Shown: positions 34,189 through 43,803, numbered from the stretch's first letter. The stretch: DNA of 64,000 nucleotides from Bacteroidales bacterium (GCA_028724885.1 JAQYTJ010000051.1:1-64000), one strand, 5' to 3'. Numbers and translations: made by a program. Notes: generated by a model not told the origin, from the sequence alone.

Positions 34189-36915
34189 CTATAGTTTCGC
34201 TATTGTGCCGGTGAGCTGCGTGCCGATGCCGATGGTGTAACCTTGGGAGAGGAAGAACACTCGGTTGAAAGTGTCTGCAATGAGGATCACAGGCTTATTC
34301 GAGGTTGGTAGCTTCATATTTTCCATGGCTTGCCTGAAGAGCGATCCGTCGGCATCGATGCCAAAAGAAATTGTCTCAGGGAGCGTTCCGAAGCGATTTT
34401 CGGCGATTTGCTCTTTCAGCATATTCAGTTCTTTTTCGTCTTTGCAGAGGAGAATCATCGGCCTGCCCCATTTCTCAAGATCTGCTTTCGCAGCCGCAAG
34501 GTCTTTCAGCACGTGATTAGTCGGCTCGCTACCGACGCTTAGGAAGCCTAGGACGAAATAGCCGCGCCCGGTCTGCGATAATATGCTCTTAGGCTCTGCG
34601 GCAAGAGTCCAGTCTTTAGCGGCAGGGATATATTTTGACTCGGAGTCGAAAGAACCCATGATGGACACTTTTGACGTGTCTTCGCGAATGACGAGATCCA
34701 AAGTGGTGGCCTGGCCTTCTTTAATCTCGAACAAACGCATGGTGACTGGCACGGATCCGTCAGAAACCCGGTTCCCACTGCACAGGAGGTATGTGCCGGC
34801 ATCCAGAGACGTTCCGTTTTTGAATACGTTCGCCCATGTCACTCCGCCGCCCATATCCACCTGCCCTTCGTCGAAAGTAAGCAGTTGAGTGCGGCCATCT
34901 GCTATCTTGCTGATGGTGAAGTGGATATAGTAGTTCGGATTGTCTACGGTTCTGGTAGGTGAATATTTCAGGATGAGCCTTCCCTGCGGCGCCTGAACTT
35001 GTTCGGTTGCGTCGAAGTCAACATCGATCCAAGGTGCGGTGGCAGGTTGGATGTTCATGGAGCCGCTGTCGAACCTATATTGGATTTTCCCTGTCACTGG
35101 ATCTTTGCGAGCATCCATTCCTAAAGTTCTGGCAACGGCAACGAAAAATATATTCCTTGACCTAGGGTCGGTCAATCGCGCTTTCCATACTCCCTCCGGA
35201 GACATAGGGATTCTCCATGCTTTCGGATCGTTGTCAATGGTTATGCTATCCGCAACCCACTTGATTAAATTCGAAGGAGTTAGATTCAGACCACCCTTGT
35301 TGTCATGCTGGCTTTCCTCGTCGTCATCCTGGCTTCCCTCGTCGTCATCCTGACGGAAGTCAGGATCTATCTTGGCGAACTCTTCTGTGAAATACGACTT
35401 GTACGGACTCAAGAACTCGTTTTCAATCCTAGGACAGAGAATAGCGGAAGCGGCATCGTAACTATCATTTAAAATATTAATTGTTACGTCTTTCAAGTCT
35501 TTGTGGCTCAAAGATTTTAGAAGTTCTATGGCACGGTTGTCAGGATGCTCTGACAGGAATTCCTCTATCACAGGATGATTGCCAGCAGACATCACGAGCA
35601 GCTGGGCTTCATCGGCTGGCAAACCATGACTGGCCATGAACTTCGATGCGCTTTCTGGATTCTGGAACGTGGCCATGTAGGCTTTGCGTATGGAGTCTTC
35701 TTGGGCGAAGCGACGGTCATTCTCGGCTCTTTGCTCATGAGTGACTTCAGGAATATTCGCTTTCTCAGGCGGAGGAACTATCGTAATCTGCTGCTGATCT
35801 AAAGGATGCTTGTCAGTTAGAGTGATCGTGACTAAAGTATCTTTCCCGAAAGACACCTTTGAATATCCATACAGTCCGTCCTTCGAGGCCCATGCCAGCA
35901 TGTCTCCTTTTCCGGCAGATAAGAACGTGCGGCCTGCCTCGTCGGTATCTTTCGAAAGGGCGGAGTAGAATTCGGCGTAATTGTATATTTTAAAGTCTAC
36001 CCTTGCGCTATCCACAGGCTTGCCAGCTTCGTCAACTACTAGAAAGTCAGCGCGTGCGGTCTCGGCGTAATTGGCGGTCAGATTTATTTCCGTGAAATTA
36101 GGTCCCTCCATGACTTTCTCCTCTGTCCCCTCATATCTTCCGAAAGCCCTAGTGTGCATCAGCATGCCGCGGCTCGCAGGGGCATTGAACCAGCCTAGGT
36201 CTAGGACAGGCTCTGGCTCGCAGGCACCTAGGAAATGCCACTTTCCGTCTGCCCATGCCTCTACCCAGGCATGGTTGTCATCGGTGTGGGCCCAGCGAGG
36301 CGTGTAGACTTGGCGGGCAGGTATGCCTACGGAACGAAGTGCGGCAACCGTGAACGTGGCTTCCTCTCCGCAGCGCCCCAGCGTGCTTTTTATGCAGGAA
36401 AGCGGAGAGAGAGTACGGGCATCCGATGGCTGATAAGTCAGCTTTTCGTGGCACCAGTGATTGACTTCAAGGATTGCGTCTTCCATCGACAGGCCTTGGA
36501 TCCGAGGCTTCAATTCCCGGTAAAAAACCACCCTTGAAGAGTCCAGGTTCTCGTTATTGACCCTCAGCGGCAGCACGAAGTGCCTGAACAGAAGTTCTGG
36601 CACGTCCCATCCCATCTCTTTCTCAGCTTGGAATGAAGATTTTATATTCATTAAGAAGAACTCAGTAGGGTAGTCGGTCATGTCCGCCAGAGGCATATAG
36701 GCATATAGGAAATCCAGCGCCTCCCTCTCGGCGAGGGATATGCCTTCCGGTGCATCATAGAATTGTAGCAGCTGTGGATTGGTCTGAAACCTCACTGTGG
36801 CATCTTCCATTACTTGGCTTCTATATTCTTCGTCAGTGATAAAATGCCTGCCAGAAGTGCATGATGATAGCAATACCGAAAAGGCGGTGAGAGCTAAAGG
36901 AATATATCTCATCAT
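34189..36915 (-). CDS. Transglutaminase-like lipoprotein
   Basis: 908 residues; ATG-ATG start at 36915. Lipobox LLSSC places the lipid cysteine at residue 19. A transglutaminase-like (cysteine protease fold) domain spans ~130-240: Cys182 in GRCGEEATF, His215 in DNHAWVEAW and an acidic residue in GACEPEP (Glu233) where Asp is usual. It is followed by a beta-sandwich region (~265-365), a helical low-complexity middle and a C-terminal domain that looks thioredoxin-like without a CxxC (ILLCKDEKELNMLKEQ). Residues 517-538 (QDDDEGSQDDDEESQHD) are encoded by tandem repeats. Probably periplasmic or surface-exposed, acting on peptides or cell-wall material; substrate unknown. Divergent from the GH125 operon. 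Confidence 0.82.
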   Translation of the reverse strand: MMRYIPLALTAFSVLLSSCTSGRHFITDEEYRSQVMEDATVRFQTNPQLLQFYDAPEGISLAEREALDFLYAYMPLADMTDYPTEFFLMNIKSSFQAEKEMGWDVPELLFRHFVLPLRVNNENLDSSRVVFYRELKPRIQGLSMEDAILEVNHWCHEKLTYQPSDARTLSPLSCIKSTLGRCGEEATFTVAALRSVGIPARQVYTPRWAHTDDNHAWVEAWADGKWHFLGACEPEPVLDLGWFNAPASRGMLMHTRAFGRYEGTEEKVMEGPNFTEINLTANYAETARADFLVVDEAGKPVDSARVDFKIYNYAEFYSALSKDTDEAGRTFLSAGKGDMLAWASKDGLYGYSKVSFGKDTLVTITLTDKHPLDQQQITIVPPPEKANIPEVTHEQRAENDRRFAQEDSIRKAYMATFQNPESASKFMASHGLPADEAQLLVMSAGNHPVIEEFLSEHPDNRAIELLKSLSHKDLKDVTINILNDSYDAASAILCPRIENEFLSPYKSYFTEEFAKIDPDFRQDDDEGSQDDDEESQHDNKGGLNLTPSNLIKWVADSITIDNDPKAWRIPMSPEGVWKARLTDPRSRNIFFVAVARTLGMDARKDPVTGKIQYRFDSGSMNIQPATAPWIDVDFDATEQVQAPQGRLILKYSPTRTVDNPNYYIHFTISKIADGRTQLLTFDEGQVDMGGGVTWANVFKNGTSLDAGTYLLCSGNRVSDGSVPVTMRLFEIKEGQATTLDLVIREDTSKVSIMGSFDSESKYIPAAKDWTLAAEPKSILSQTGRGYFVLGFLSVGSEPTNHVLKDLAAAKADLEKWGRPMILLCKDEKELNMLKEQIAENRFGTLPETISFGIDADGSLFRQAMENMKLPTSNKPVILIADTFNRVFFLSQGYTIGIGTQLTGTIAKL
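35302..35367. repeat. In-frame 21-bp tandem repeat with type A-like palindrome
   Basis: Two 21-bp units (35308-35328 and 35329-35349, one difference) are followed by CTGACGGAAGTCAGGATC at 35350-35367, an inverted repeat CTGAC-GGAA-GTCAG preceded by GTCGTCATC. They encode acidic Asp/Glu/Ser/Gln repeats in the transglutaminase-like lipoprotein. A tract of this type can change copy number without shifting the frame. Confidence 0.8.
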
Positions 36916-36972
36916 AATATGCTGATTAATGGTTTTATGCTAATATAGCAAGAAAACCCCAGAAAGATTTCG

Positions 36973-36980
36973 TAATTTTG
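36973..36980 (+). promoter_or_regulatory. -7 box TAATTTTG for GH125 operon
   Basis: Full TAnnTTTG match 20 bp before ATG 37001; expected leader ~14 nt. It would drive the five-gene operon to 43803. Confidence 0.55.
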
Positions 36981-37000
36981 CCAAATAATTAAATTAAATC

Positions 37001-38413
37001 ATGAAAAAGTTTTTTTGCGTTTTATCCATATTGACCGCAGCTGCCGTGAGCGGCGTGGCTTCCGCTGCTGACTATGAGTCCAAGAGGCCGGCAGAGAGAA
37101 ATTTCATTTCCCAGGCTGTCGAGGCCAAGATTTCGGAGGTGAGCCAGGCTCTGGTCAATCCCTATTTGCGCTGGATGTTCCAGAACTGCTATCCGAACAC
37201 CCTCGACACTACTGTGCATCCGGGGAAAGACGAAAACGGCAATCCGAGGACATTCGTGTACACAGGTGACATCCACGCCATGTGGCTCAGGGACTCCGGA
37301 GCGCAGGTGTGGCCTTACGTAGAGCTATGTGGCAGCGATGAAGCGCTGAAAAACCTGATCGCTGGTGTCATAAACTGCCAATTCAGTCTGATATGCAAGG
37401 ATCCATACGCAAATGCGTTCAATGATGGCCCTACCGGGGATGGCTGGCAGAAAGACAACACGAAGATGCAGCCAGACGTGTTCGAGCGCAAATGGGAGAT
37501 AGACTCCGACTGCTACCCTATAAGACTGGCATACGGTTATTGGAAGGCCACTGGCGACGAGTCTGTGTTCGGCGACAAATGGTTGGAGGCTGTCAGGAAC
37601 ATTCTGACGACTTTCAAGGACCAGCAGCGAAAGGAAGGTCGAGGCTCCTATAAATTCGAGCGCGAGACTACCCGCCAGCTGGACACCAAGAGCAATGACG
37701 GCTGGGGCAACCCAGTGAGACCAGTGGGTCTAATTGCCTCTGCGTTCCGGCCATCCGATGATGCCACTACATTTGAGTTCTTGGTGCCAGACAACTTCTT
37801 CGCGGTAAGCGTTTTGCGAAAGGCGGCAGAGATTCTGTCTGTCGTCAATCACGATGAGGCGCTTGCCAAAGAATGCACCGACCTTGCCGACGAAGTAGAA
37901 AAAGCTCTCTATGAATATGCTGTCGTGAAGCATCCTAAATATGGAAAAATTTTCGCTTTCGAAGTGGACGGCTTCGGCAACTGCCTGATGATGGACGATG
38001 CCAACGTGCCAAGCTTGCTTGCCTTGCCATACTTGGGCTGCGTAGATGCGAAGAACAAAATCTATAAAAACACTAGGCGATTCGTGCTCAGCGAGGACAA
38101 TCCTTATTTCTTCAAGGGGACTGCCGGTGAGGGCATAGGCGGGCCTCACATCGGCTACGACATGGTATGGCCTATGAGCATAATAATGAGGGCTTTCACG
38201 TCTTCGAACGATGAGGAAATCCTGCACTGTCTGAATATGCTGGTAAACACCGATGCCGGCACTGGCTTCATGCACGAGTCCTTCAATAAAGACAACCCTG
38301 ACAAATTCACTCGTTCCTGGTTCGCTTGGGCGAATACTCTTTTCGGCGAACTGATAGTGAAGCTTTACGATGAAGGCAAAGTAAGTCTTCTGAACTCCGT
38401 GACTTCCAGATAA
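37001..38413 (+). CDS. Glycoside hydrolase family 125, exo-alpha-1,6-mannosidase type
   Basis: 470 residues with a signal peptide (cleavage near ASAAD). Formerly DUF1237. The (alpha/alpha)6-barrel signatures are visible: FVYTGDIHAMWLRDSGAQVWPY, holding the Asp acid, DPYANAFNDGPTGDGW, EIDSDCYPIRLAYGYWKATGD and GFMHESFNKDNPDKFTRSWFAWANTLFGEL near the C-terminus. Characterised family members remove terminal alpha-1,6-linked mannose. First gene of a plus-strand operon; its stop overlaps the next start (TAATG). The association with O-acylation genes suggests either a mannose-containing glycan handled in the envelope or a purely transcriptional link. Confidence 0.93.
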   Translation: MKKFFCVLSILTAAAVSGVASAADYESKRPAERNFISQAVEAKISEVSQALVNPYLRWMFQNCYPNTLDTTVHPGKDENGNPRTFVYTGDIHAMWLRDSGAQVWPYVELCGSDEALKNLIAGVINCQFSLICKDPYANAFNDGPTGDGWQKDNTKMQPDVFERKWEIDSDCYPIRLAYGYWKATGDESVFGDKWLEAVRNILTTFKDQQRKEGRGSYKFERETTRQLDTKSNDGWGNPVRPVGLIASAFRPSDDATTFEFLVPDNFFAVSVLRKAAEILSVVNHDEALAKECTDLADEVEKALYEYAVVKHPKYGKIFAFEVDGFGNCLMMDDANVPSLLALPYLGCVDAKNKIYKNTRRFVLSEDNPYFFKGTAGEGIGGPHIGYDMVWPMSIIMRAFTSSNDEEILHCLNMLVNTDAGTGFMHESFNKDNPDKFTRSWFAWANTLFGELIVKLYDEGKVSLLNSVTSR

Positions 38414-39186
38414 TGTTCAAGAAGCTGCAAGGCATCATCTTCATTATCTTCCTTATGGCCGCTGCGTCGCCTAACGCACAAGGCGTGTCCAAGAAATATA
38501 TTGATTCATTGAAAGTTACATTGCGTTCAATGGATATGCCCCCTGCGTTTCTTTTCCTTCCTCATGCTCTTTCAGAAGTGCGAGGAAGGACTGACAGGGC
38601 AGGAATATGGTCACTTACTGCAGCGGATGCAATTAGAGGGGCGAGGAAACTCGGCATCAGGTTGCAAGTGCCGAACGATACCACCGTGATTAACTACGAC
38701 ATCCGGAGCGATGCTTCCCTATCCACGAAAATAGCTCTTGGCAGGCTAAGTGAATTATTCAACGAATATGGCGACTGGGATTCAGCCGTGATTGCTTTTG
38801 CTACCAGCCCAGCTGCATTTGCCAGCATGGATTCAGCGCAGGTTGCTGACGCACCCATCCTTCGGTATCTGAAAGAAGACGAGGCTAGATATTCTAAGAA
38901 GCCTGCGAAAGCGTTCGATGACATCGAGCGTCAGCTGGAAATGAGACAGGCAGAGCTTGAAGCGGCGAGGCATCTTGAAGCAGATAAAAACAAAGCCAGG
39001 GTTGATTCCCTACGCAAGCAGCAGGCACGTGCTGAGGAGAAAACAGTTTACAGGATAAAGCGCGGAGACACCCTTGGCGGAATAGCAGCTCGGTATCACG
39101 TAAAGGTCTCAGAAATAAAGAAATGGAATAATCTTCGCAGTGACATGATCCGAGAAGGCAAAACACTGATAATTTACAGGAAATAA
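38413..39186 (+). CDS. LysM protein with lytic-transglycosylase-like N-terminus
   Basis: 257 residues, start ATG 38413 overlapping the previous stop. A signal peptide (to about SPNAQG) is followed by a region with PPAFLFLPHALSEVRGRTDRAGIWSLT, which resembles the catalytic Glu segment of SLT/MltD-like transglycosylases (E-S/x-x-x ... AGxWQ) but in a shortened domain of ~110 residues. A charged helix (residues ~160-205) leads to one LysM domain at the C-terminus (YRIKRGDTLGGIAARYHVKVSEIKKWNNL). LysM binds peptidoglycan. Whether the transglycosylase part is active is unclear because the usual following motifs are not obvious. It starts the envelope-acylation part of the operon; the next gene is 1 bp away. 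Confidence 0.75.
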   Translation: MFKKLQGIIFIIFLMAAASPNAQGVSKKYIDSLKVTLRSMDMPPAFLFLPHALSEVRGRTDRAGIWSLTAADAIRGARKLGIRLQVPNDTTVINYDIRSDASLSTKIALGRLSELFNEYGDWDSAVIAFATSPAAFASMDSAQVADAPILRYLKEDEARYSKKPAKAFDDIERQLEMRQAELEAARHLEADKNKARVDSLRKQQARAEEKTVYRIKRGDTLGGIAARYHVKVSEIKKWNNLRSDMIREGKTLIIYRK

Positions 39187-39187
39187 C

Positions 39188-40684
39188 ATGAAACCAGCGC
39201 AAATAACCATATTTCTTCTTGCGATTTTCGCCTTGCTCTTCGGCATCTGGTTCGCCTTCCCATCTAAGGGAGTGGAAGTCGCAGGTTTGCATTTAAGATT
39301 CCCGAACTATGAGTCTTACAAGAAGAGCCTTGAAGATGATCGTACAGAAATTGATGTGGATTCCGTGCTCCTAGCCGTCGATAGGAGCTATGAGATGGTG
39401 AAAGGCTCGGAAGACACTCTGGCATATTACTATAATTATTTAACGACAAATCCAAACAGGATTTATATGCCGGGGGACGATTACCATTTCTTGGATTCAT
39501 TCTTCGAAGAAGCTTGTAAGGCGCATAAAAACGGCACTCTCGTGAGAATACTGCATTATGGCGACTCCCAAATCGAGATGGATAGAATCTCATCCGTTCT
39601 GCGTCAGGATCTGCAGGAAAGATTCGGCGGGAGCGGTCCTGGAATGGTGCCTATGATACAGAGGATTCCAACTGTGTCCGTCAGCCAAAAGGCATCAGGG
39701 TCGCTGACTCGTTATGCCATTGTGGGTGACTCGCTGACGAATAAGGCTTCGAATCATCGCTACGGGCCCCTCACGCAGTTCTGCACTGTTAGCGGCAACG
39801 CCACGTTCTCATTTTTCAAGACAAATAACCGCTATTCGAAGCAGCGTGCAAAAGAGATCTCGAAAATCAGCGTCCTGCTTGGCTACAACAGCGATGATTT
39901 CACTATTAAAGTGAAGTGCGACACGCTTCGGGAGCAGACCAAGACATTGAAAGCAAAAGATGGGGTTACTCTGGTCTCCATGAATCTGGGCAAGAATGTC
40001 AGCAAGGGGACGATTTCGTTCTCGGGAACGGCTGATGTCTACGGAATATTGCTGGATGGCGGTTCGGGAGTAACGGTGGACAATGTAGGCCTTCGTGGTT
40101 GCGCTGGATTCATATTCTCCAGCATAACCCCTGCTGTCATGAAAGAAAGTTTCGCCGCTACGGACACTCGCCTGATACTCATGCAGTTCGGTGGGAATGC
40201 GATTCCAGGAATATATTCAAAGAAGGCGATCTCTGCCTATACCGGCAGAATCGTCAAACAGTTCGACTATTTCAAAAAAGTGGCGCCAAAGGCAAAAATC
40301 CTTTTCATAGGCCCTTCTGACATGGGAAAAAGCGTGGATGGAGAAATCGTGTCGTGGCCGCTGCTGAAGGAGATGAACGATTCTCTAAAAACCAGCTGCC
40401 TGAATAACGGAGTGGCATACTGGGACACGTTCAATGTGATGGGCGGCGCAGGCTCCATGAAACGCTGGGTGGCACACAATCCGCCGTATGCGGGGCCTGA
40501 CTACATCCATTTCACGAATAAGGGAGCCGAACACATTGGGAATGCCTTAGCAAGGTCTTTCCTTCTCTACGATGATTTCTATGACCTGAGGCAGCAGCTC
40601 TCCGACAAGGCTGTTATGGAATACATGAATATGCTGTCGGATAGTTCGGGAGACCAAAGTGCCTTGCCTAGTGGAGAGCAATGA
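39188..40684 (+). CDS. SGNH/GDSL-type hydrolase, membrane-anchored (first copy)
   Basis: 498 residues. One N-terminal transmembrane helix (residues ~6-24) anchors a periplasmic domain. SGNH blocks: HYGDSQIE with Ser127, an Asn in MQFGGNA, and DYIHF giving Asp438 and His441 near the end. A beta-rich insert (~190-300) lies between blocks I and III as in AlgJ/AlgX- and PatB-like acyl-handling enzymes. Such proteins transfer or remove O-acetyl groups on polysaccharides or peptidoglycan together with an MBOAT protein, which is two genes downstream. Stop overlaps the next start by 4 bp. Confidence 0.82.
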   Translation: MKPAQITIFLLAIFALLFGIWFAFPSKGVEVAGLHLRFPNYESYKKSLEDDRTEIDVDSVLLAVDRSYEMVKGSEDTLAYYYNYLTTNPNRIYMPGDDYHFLDSFFEEACKAHKNGTLVRILHYGDSQIEMDRISSVLRQDLQERFGGSGPGMVPMIQRIPTVSVSQKASGSLTRYAIVGDSLTNKASNHRYGPLTQFCTVSGNATFSFFKTNNRYSKQRAKEISKISVLLGYNSDDFTIKVKCDTLREQTKTLKAKDGVTLVSMNLGKNVSKGTISFSGTADVYGILLDGGSGVTVDNVGLRGCAGFIFSSITPAVMKESFAATDTRLILMQFGGNAIPGIYSKKAISAYTGRIVKQFDYFKKVAPKAKILFIGPSDMGKSVDGEIVSWPLLKEMNDSLKTSCLNNGVAYWDTFNVMGGAGSMKRWVAHNPPYAGPDYIHFTNKGAEHIGNALARSFLLYDDFYDLRQQLSDKAVMEYMNMLSDSSGDQSALPSGEQ

Positions 40685-41940
40685 ATATGATGAAGCGCAA
40701 TCTGGCATATTCATTCATCCTTATCCTGCTGCTTCCTTTCGGGTTGCAGGGGCAGAGCATTAAAAAATATGTCCCTAGCTACGATTTTGTCAATTTCAAG
40801 GCAAATCAGATTCAATTCCTTGGTGATTCTGCCTCATTCGAGAGGGTTTATGACAAGCTTGATTCGGTGGTTTTCCTTGGGCAAGGGCATCTGAATATAA
40901 TGCATATCGGTGGTTCTCATGTTCAGGCCGGGGTTTTCACCTCCCGTTTGCGGAACAATTTGCTTTCTCTGGCCGATGGGCTCGATGGCGGTAGGGGACT
41001 TGTGTTTCCTTTCTCGGTGGCTAGAACCAACAATCCTATCAGTTTCGTCGTGCATAGGACGGGAATATGGGATGCCACGAAAAATGTCGGTCGTTCTCCT
41101 GACCATCGTCTCGGACTGACTGGAATGGCCGTCACGACCGAAAGCAAGAAAGCTTCCGTGAGCGTTGTCACCGTCTCGCGCGAACCTCAGCCAGACGATC
41201 CCGAGTTCTTGTTCAACTGCGTGAAGGTGCTGGGTTATTCAGAAAGGGGCGGCAGGGAGCCTCTGGTTTTACGCTCCGAGGCTGATACATTGCATGGTGA
41301 ATATTCCGATAGCGAATCCAGCTGGACTTTCTCACTACCTCAGCTTACCGATTCTGTGACTATTACGATTTCTGAGACTGCCGGCTGCTTCACGCTTACC
41401 GGGATTTATCTCGACAATCGTTCGCCCGGGATAACCGTGACGGGAATAGGCGTGAATGGGGCTGCTTTGACTTCTTATATGAAATGCGTTGATTTCCAGA
41501 GAGATCTCTGTCTCGTGAAGCCGGATCTGGTGCTGTTCGCCATTGGCGTGAACGATGCTTCAGGAAGGGATTTTCAAATTGATGACTTCAAGTCACGCTA
41601 CGCCTGGATGATTTCACAGATTCGTGCGGTTAACCCTGATTGCGCTTTCATATTCATAACGAATAACGACAATATGCGTAGGGTTAGTCGTCGCAGCAAA
41701 AGGGTGAATGAGCATGGGCCGGTCGTGGAGAGCGCGTTCAAGGATCTTGCTAAGGAATATGGTGGCGGCCTCTGGGATCTGTTCGACATCATGGGCGGCC
41801 TTGGGTCAGTGAGTAATTGGAGAACCGCGGGAATGATTCAGAGCGACGGCGTCCATTTCACGAATGCGGGCTACGACCTGATTGGTGATTTACTGTACAA
41901 TGCTTTGATGGATAAATATTTGCAACATATTCAGAAATAG
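40681..41940 (+). CDS. SGNH-type hydrolase, exported (second copy)
   Basis: 419 residues; ATG-AAT-ATG-ATG start at 40681 overlapping the previous stop by 4 bp. Signal peptide to about residue 24 (GLQGQS). Block I reads HIGGSHVQ, with Ser79 preceded by Gly instead of the usual Asp (GDS becomes GGS); block III is FAIGVNDAS (Gly, Asn); block V is DGVHF (Asp389, His392), so Ser-Asn-Asp-His are all present. It is a distant paralogue of the preceding protein (shared MGGxGS, HFTNxG near the C-terminus) but without the membrane anchor. A tandem pair suggests two acyl-transfer steps or a transferase plus esterase. Confidence 0.82.
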   Translation: MNMMKRNLAYSFILILLLPFGLQGQSIKKYVPSYDFVNFKANQIQFLGDSASFERVYDKLDSVVFLGQGHLNIMHIGGSHVQAGVFTSRLRNNLLSLADGLDGGRGLVFPFSVARTNNPISFVVHRTGIWDATKNVGRSPDHRLGLTGMAVTTESKKASVSVVTVSREPQPDDPEFLFNCVKVLGYSERGGREPLVLRSEADTLHGEYSDSESSWTFSLPQLTDSVTITISETAGCFTLTGIYLDNRSPGITVTGIGVNGAALTSYMKCVDFQRDLCLVKPDLVLFAIGVNDASGRDFQIDDFKSRYAWMISQIRAVNPDCAFIFITNNDNMRRVSRRSKRVNEHGPVVESAFKDLAKEYGGGLWDLFDIMGGLGSVSNWRTAGMIQSDGVHFTNAGYDLIGDLLYNALMDKYLQHIQK

Positions 41941-41943
41941 ACT

Positions 41944-43803
41944 ATGGGATTCTGGGACGTGGCATCTGACTTTTTCAAGAACCTGTTCGGCTTCGATCAG
42001 GCTCACCCGCTTCTGTTCACCCAGTTCTATTTCTGGGCGTTCTTCGCAATAGTCATGGCCTTCCTCTGCTTCTTCAAGAACAAGGTCTTGTTGCGGAATG
42101 CCTTCCTGTTCTTCGTGAGCCTGTTTTTCTATTACAAGACCAGCGGGCTTTTCCTGATGCTTTTCGTCTTTGTAATAGTCTATAACTATTTCGCTGGCTG
42201 GTGGCTCTACCCTCGAAAGACCAAATTCGCAAGGAATTTCATCGTGATTCTAAGTGCGGTAGTGGATTTGTCGTTGCTATGCTATTACAAATACGCCTAC
42301 TTCCTGACCGATGTTGTGAATAATCTCTTCGGGACTTCGTTCGCAGTGCATGATGCCATCGCTGAGTTCGGAAACATGATTGCTGGCCGGGAGGCTTTCA
42401 GCGTGGACAGCATATTCCTGCCGGTGGGAATATCCTTCTTCACGTTCCAGGCGATGAGCTACGTGATTGACATATTCAGAAGGAAGTCCGAGCCGGTGAT
42501 AAATTTCCTCGATTTCGGTTTCTACCTGAGTTTCTTTCCTCAGCTGGTAGCAGGCCCTATCGTGCGCCCGAATCAGTTCCTGCCGCAGCTGCACAAGCCA
42601 TTCTTCCTTGGCCGCAAGCAATTCGGCATTGCGGTGTTCTGGATTATGAACGGCCTGGCAAAGAAGCTGATACTGAGCGACTACATCGCTGTGAATTTCT
42701 GCGACCGGGTGTTCGAGAATCCTTTGCTCTACACCGGATTCGAGAATCTTACTGCCATATTCGGCTATTCGCTACAGGTTTATGCCGACTTCTCCGGTTA
42801 CACGGACATTGCCACCGGCGTGGCAATGCTGATGGGCTTCTACCTGCCTAAGAACTTCGACTCGCCATATAAGGCGAAGAATGCCTCGGAGTTCTGGAAG
42901 CGCTGGCATATTTCCCTTTCCAAGTGGCTGCAAGACTATCTTTATATTCCTTTGGGAGGCAATCGCAATGGCACCATAGGCTCTTACGCCATTATTTTAG
43001 GTATAGCTTTCATGGCTTCCGCTCTCGCTAAGAACTGGTGGGTGTTTTTCTCCGTCCTTCTGCTGACCGCTGTCATTGCCTTCTTCATAATATTCAAAAA
43101 AAACACTCGCAAAGAGCTGATTTCGGACATCAACAGGATGGACACCATGCTTCTGGGTGGTCTCTGGCACGGGCCAAGCTGGAATTTCATGATCTGGGGT
43201 GGGCTGAACGGCTTAGGAATATTGATATATCGTTTCTGGAAGTCTTGCAACGTGTATGTCAGAGTGCTGGTGATAGGCCTCATTACCGGACTGTGCCTCG
43301 TTTTGAAGATGGCTTTCGAGGCGCCGGTGTTCAACCTGTTCTTTTACTGGACATTGATTATATTCATAGGCGCTTTCGTCAGGATGCTGTACAGCATGCT
43401 TAAGGGGCGTTCGCTGCCTTGGCTTAAGGATGCGTGGTCGGTGCTGATGACTTTCATATTCGTGACTTTCACTCGCCTTTTCTTCCGTAGCGGCTCCAAT
43501 CTGGATCCGGCGGAAGCCAACGAAAAAGCATGGGGCACGGCCAAGAACATGGTGAACCAGATTGGCGGTGACTGGGATTTCGCTATGGTGCCGCAGATTG
43601 CCTGGCAGCATAGAAGCATACTCATAATATTCATCATCGGCATGCTGATTCACTGGCTCCCTGAGCGTTTCAAGAGGCGTTACCGCATCTGGTTCGCCAA
43701 GATGCCGCTCGTCGTCATGGTGCTCTTCTGCGTCATCGCGATATTCATAATCTGCCAGTTCATCACCTCCGACCTCCAGTCCTTCATCTACTTCCAGTTC
43801 TAA
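41944..43803 (+). CDS. MBOAT-family membrane O-acyltransferase (AlgI/PatA-like)
   Basis: 619 residues and about a dozen hydrophobic segments. Family signatures: FFPQLVAGPIVRPNQFLPQ, YADFSGYTDIATGVA, FWKRWHISLSKWLQDYLYIPLGGNR (His322) and MLLGGLWHGPSWNF with the invariant His409. Between YIPLGGNRNG and MLLGGLWHG there is an insertion of about 55 residues (345-399) with one or two extra hydrophobic helices; these two motifs are normally ~15 residues apart. It would pass acyl groups from the cytoplasm across the membrane to the SGNH partners encoded just upstream (3 bp gap). Last gene of the operon; converges on the AAA ATPase gene. Confidence 0.9.
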   Translation: MGFWDVASDFFKNLFGFDQAHPLLFTQFYFWAFFAIVMAFLCFFKNKVLLRNAFLFFVSLFFYYKTSGLFLMLFVFVIVYNYFAGWWLYPRKTKFARNFIVILSAVVDLSLLCYYKYAYFLTDVVNNLFGTSFAVHDAIAEFGNMIAGREAFSVDSIFLPVGISFFTFQAMSYVIDIFRRKSEPVINFLDFGFYLSFFPQLVAGPIVRPNQFLPQLHKPFFLGRKQFGIAVFWIMNGLAKKLILSDYIAVNFCDRVFENPLLYTGFENLTAIFGYSLQVYADFSGYTDIATGVAMLMGFYLPKNFDSPYKAKNASEFWKRWHISLSKWLQDYLYIPLGGNRNGTIGSYAIILGIAFMASALAKNWWVFFSVLLLTAVIAFFIIFKKNTRKELISDINRMDTMLLGGLWHGPSWNFMIWGGLNGLGILIYRFWKSCNVYVRVLVIGLITGLCLVLKMAFEAPVFNLFFYWTLIIFIGAFVRMLYSMLKGRSLPWLKDAWSVLMTFIFVTFTRLFFRSGSNLDPAEANEKAWGTAKNMVNQIGGDWDFAMVPQIAWQHRSILIIFIIGMLIHWLPERFKRRYRIWFAKMPLVVMVLFCVIAIFIICQFITSDLQSFIYFQF

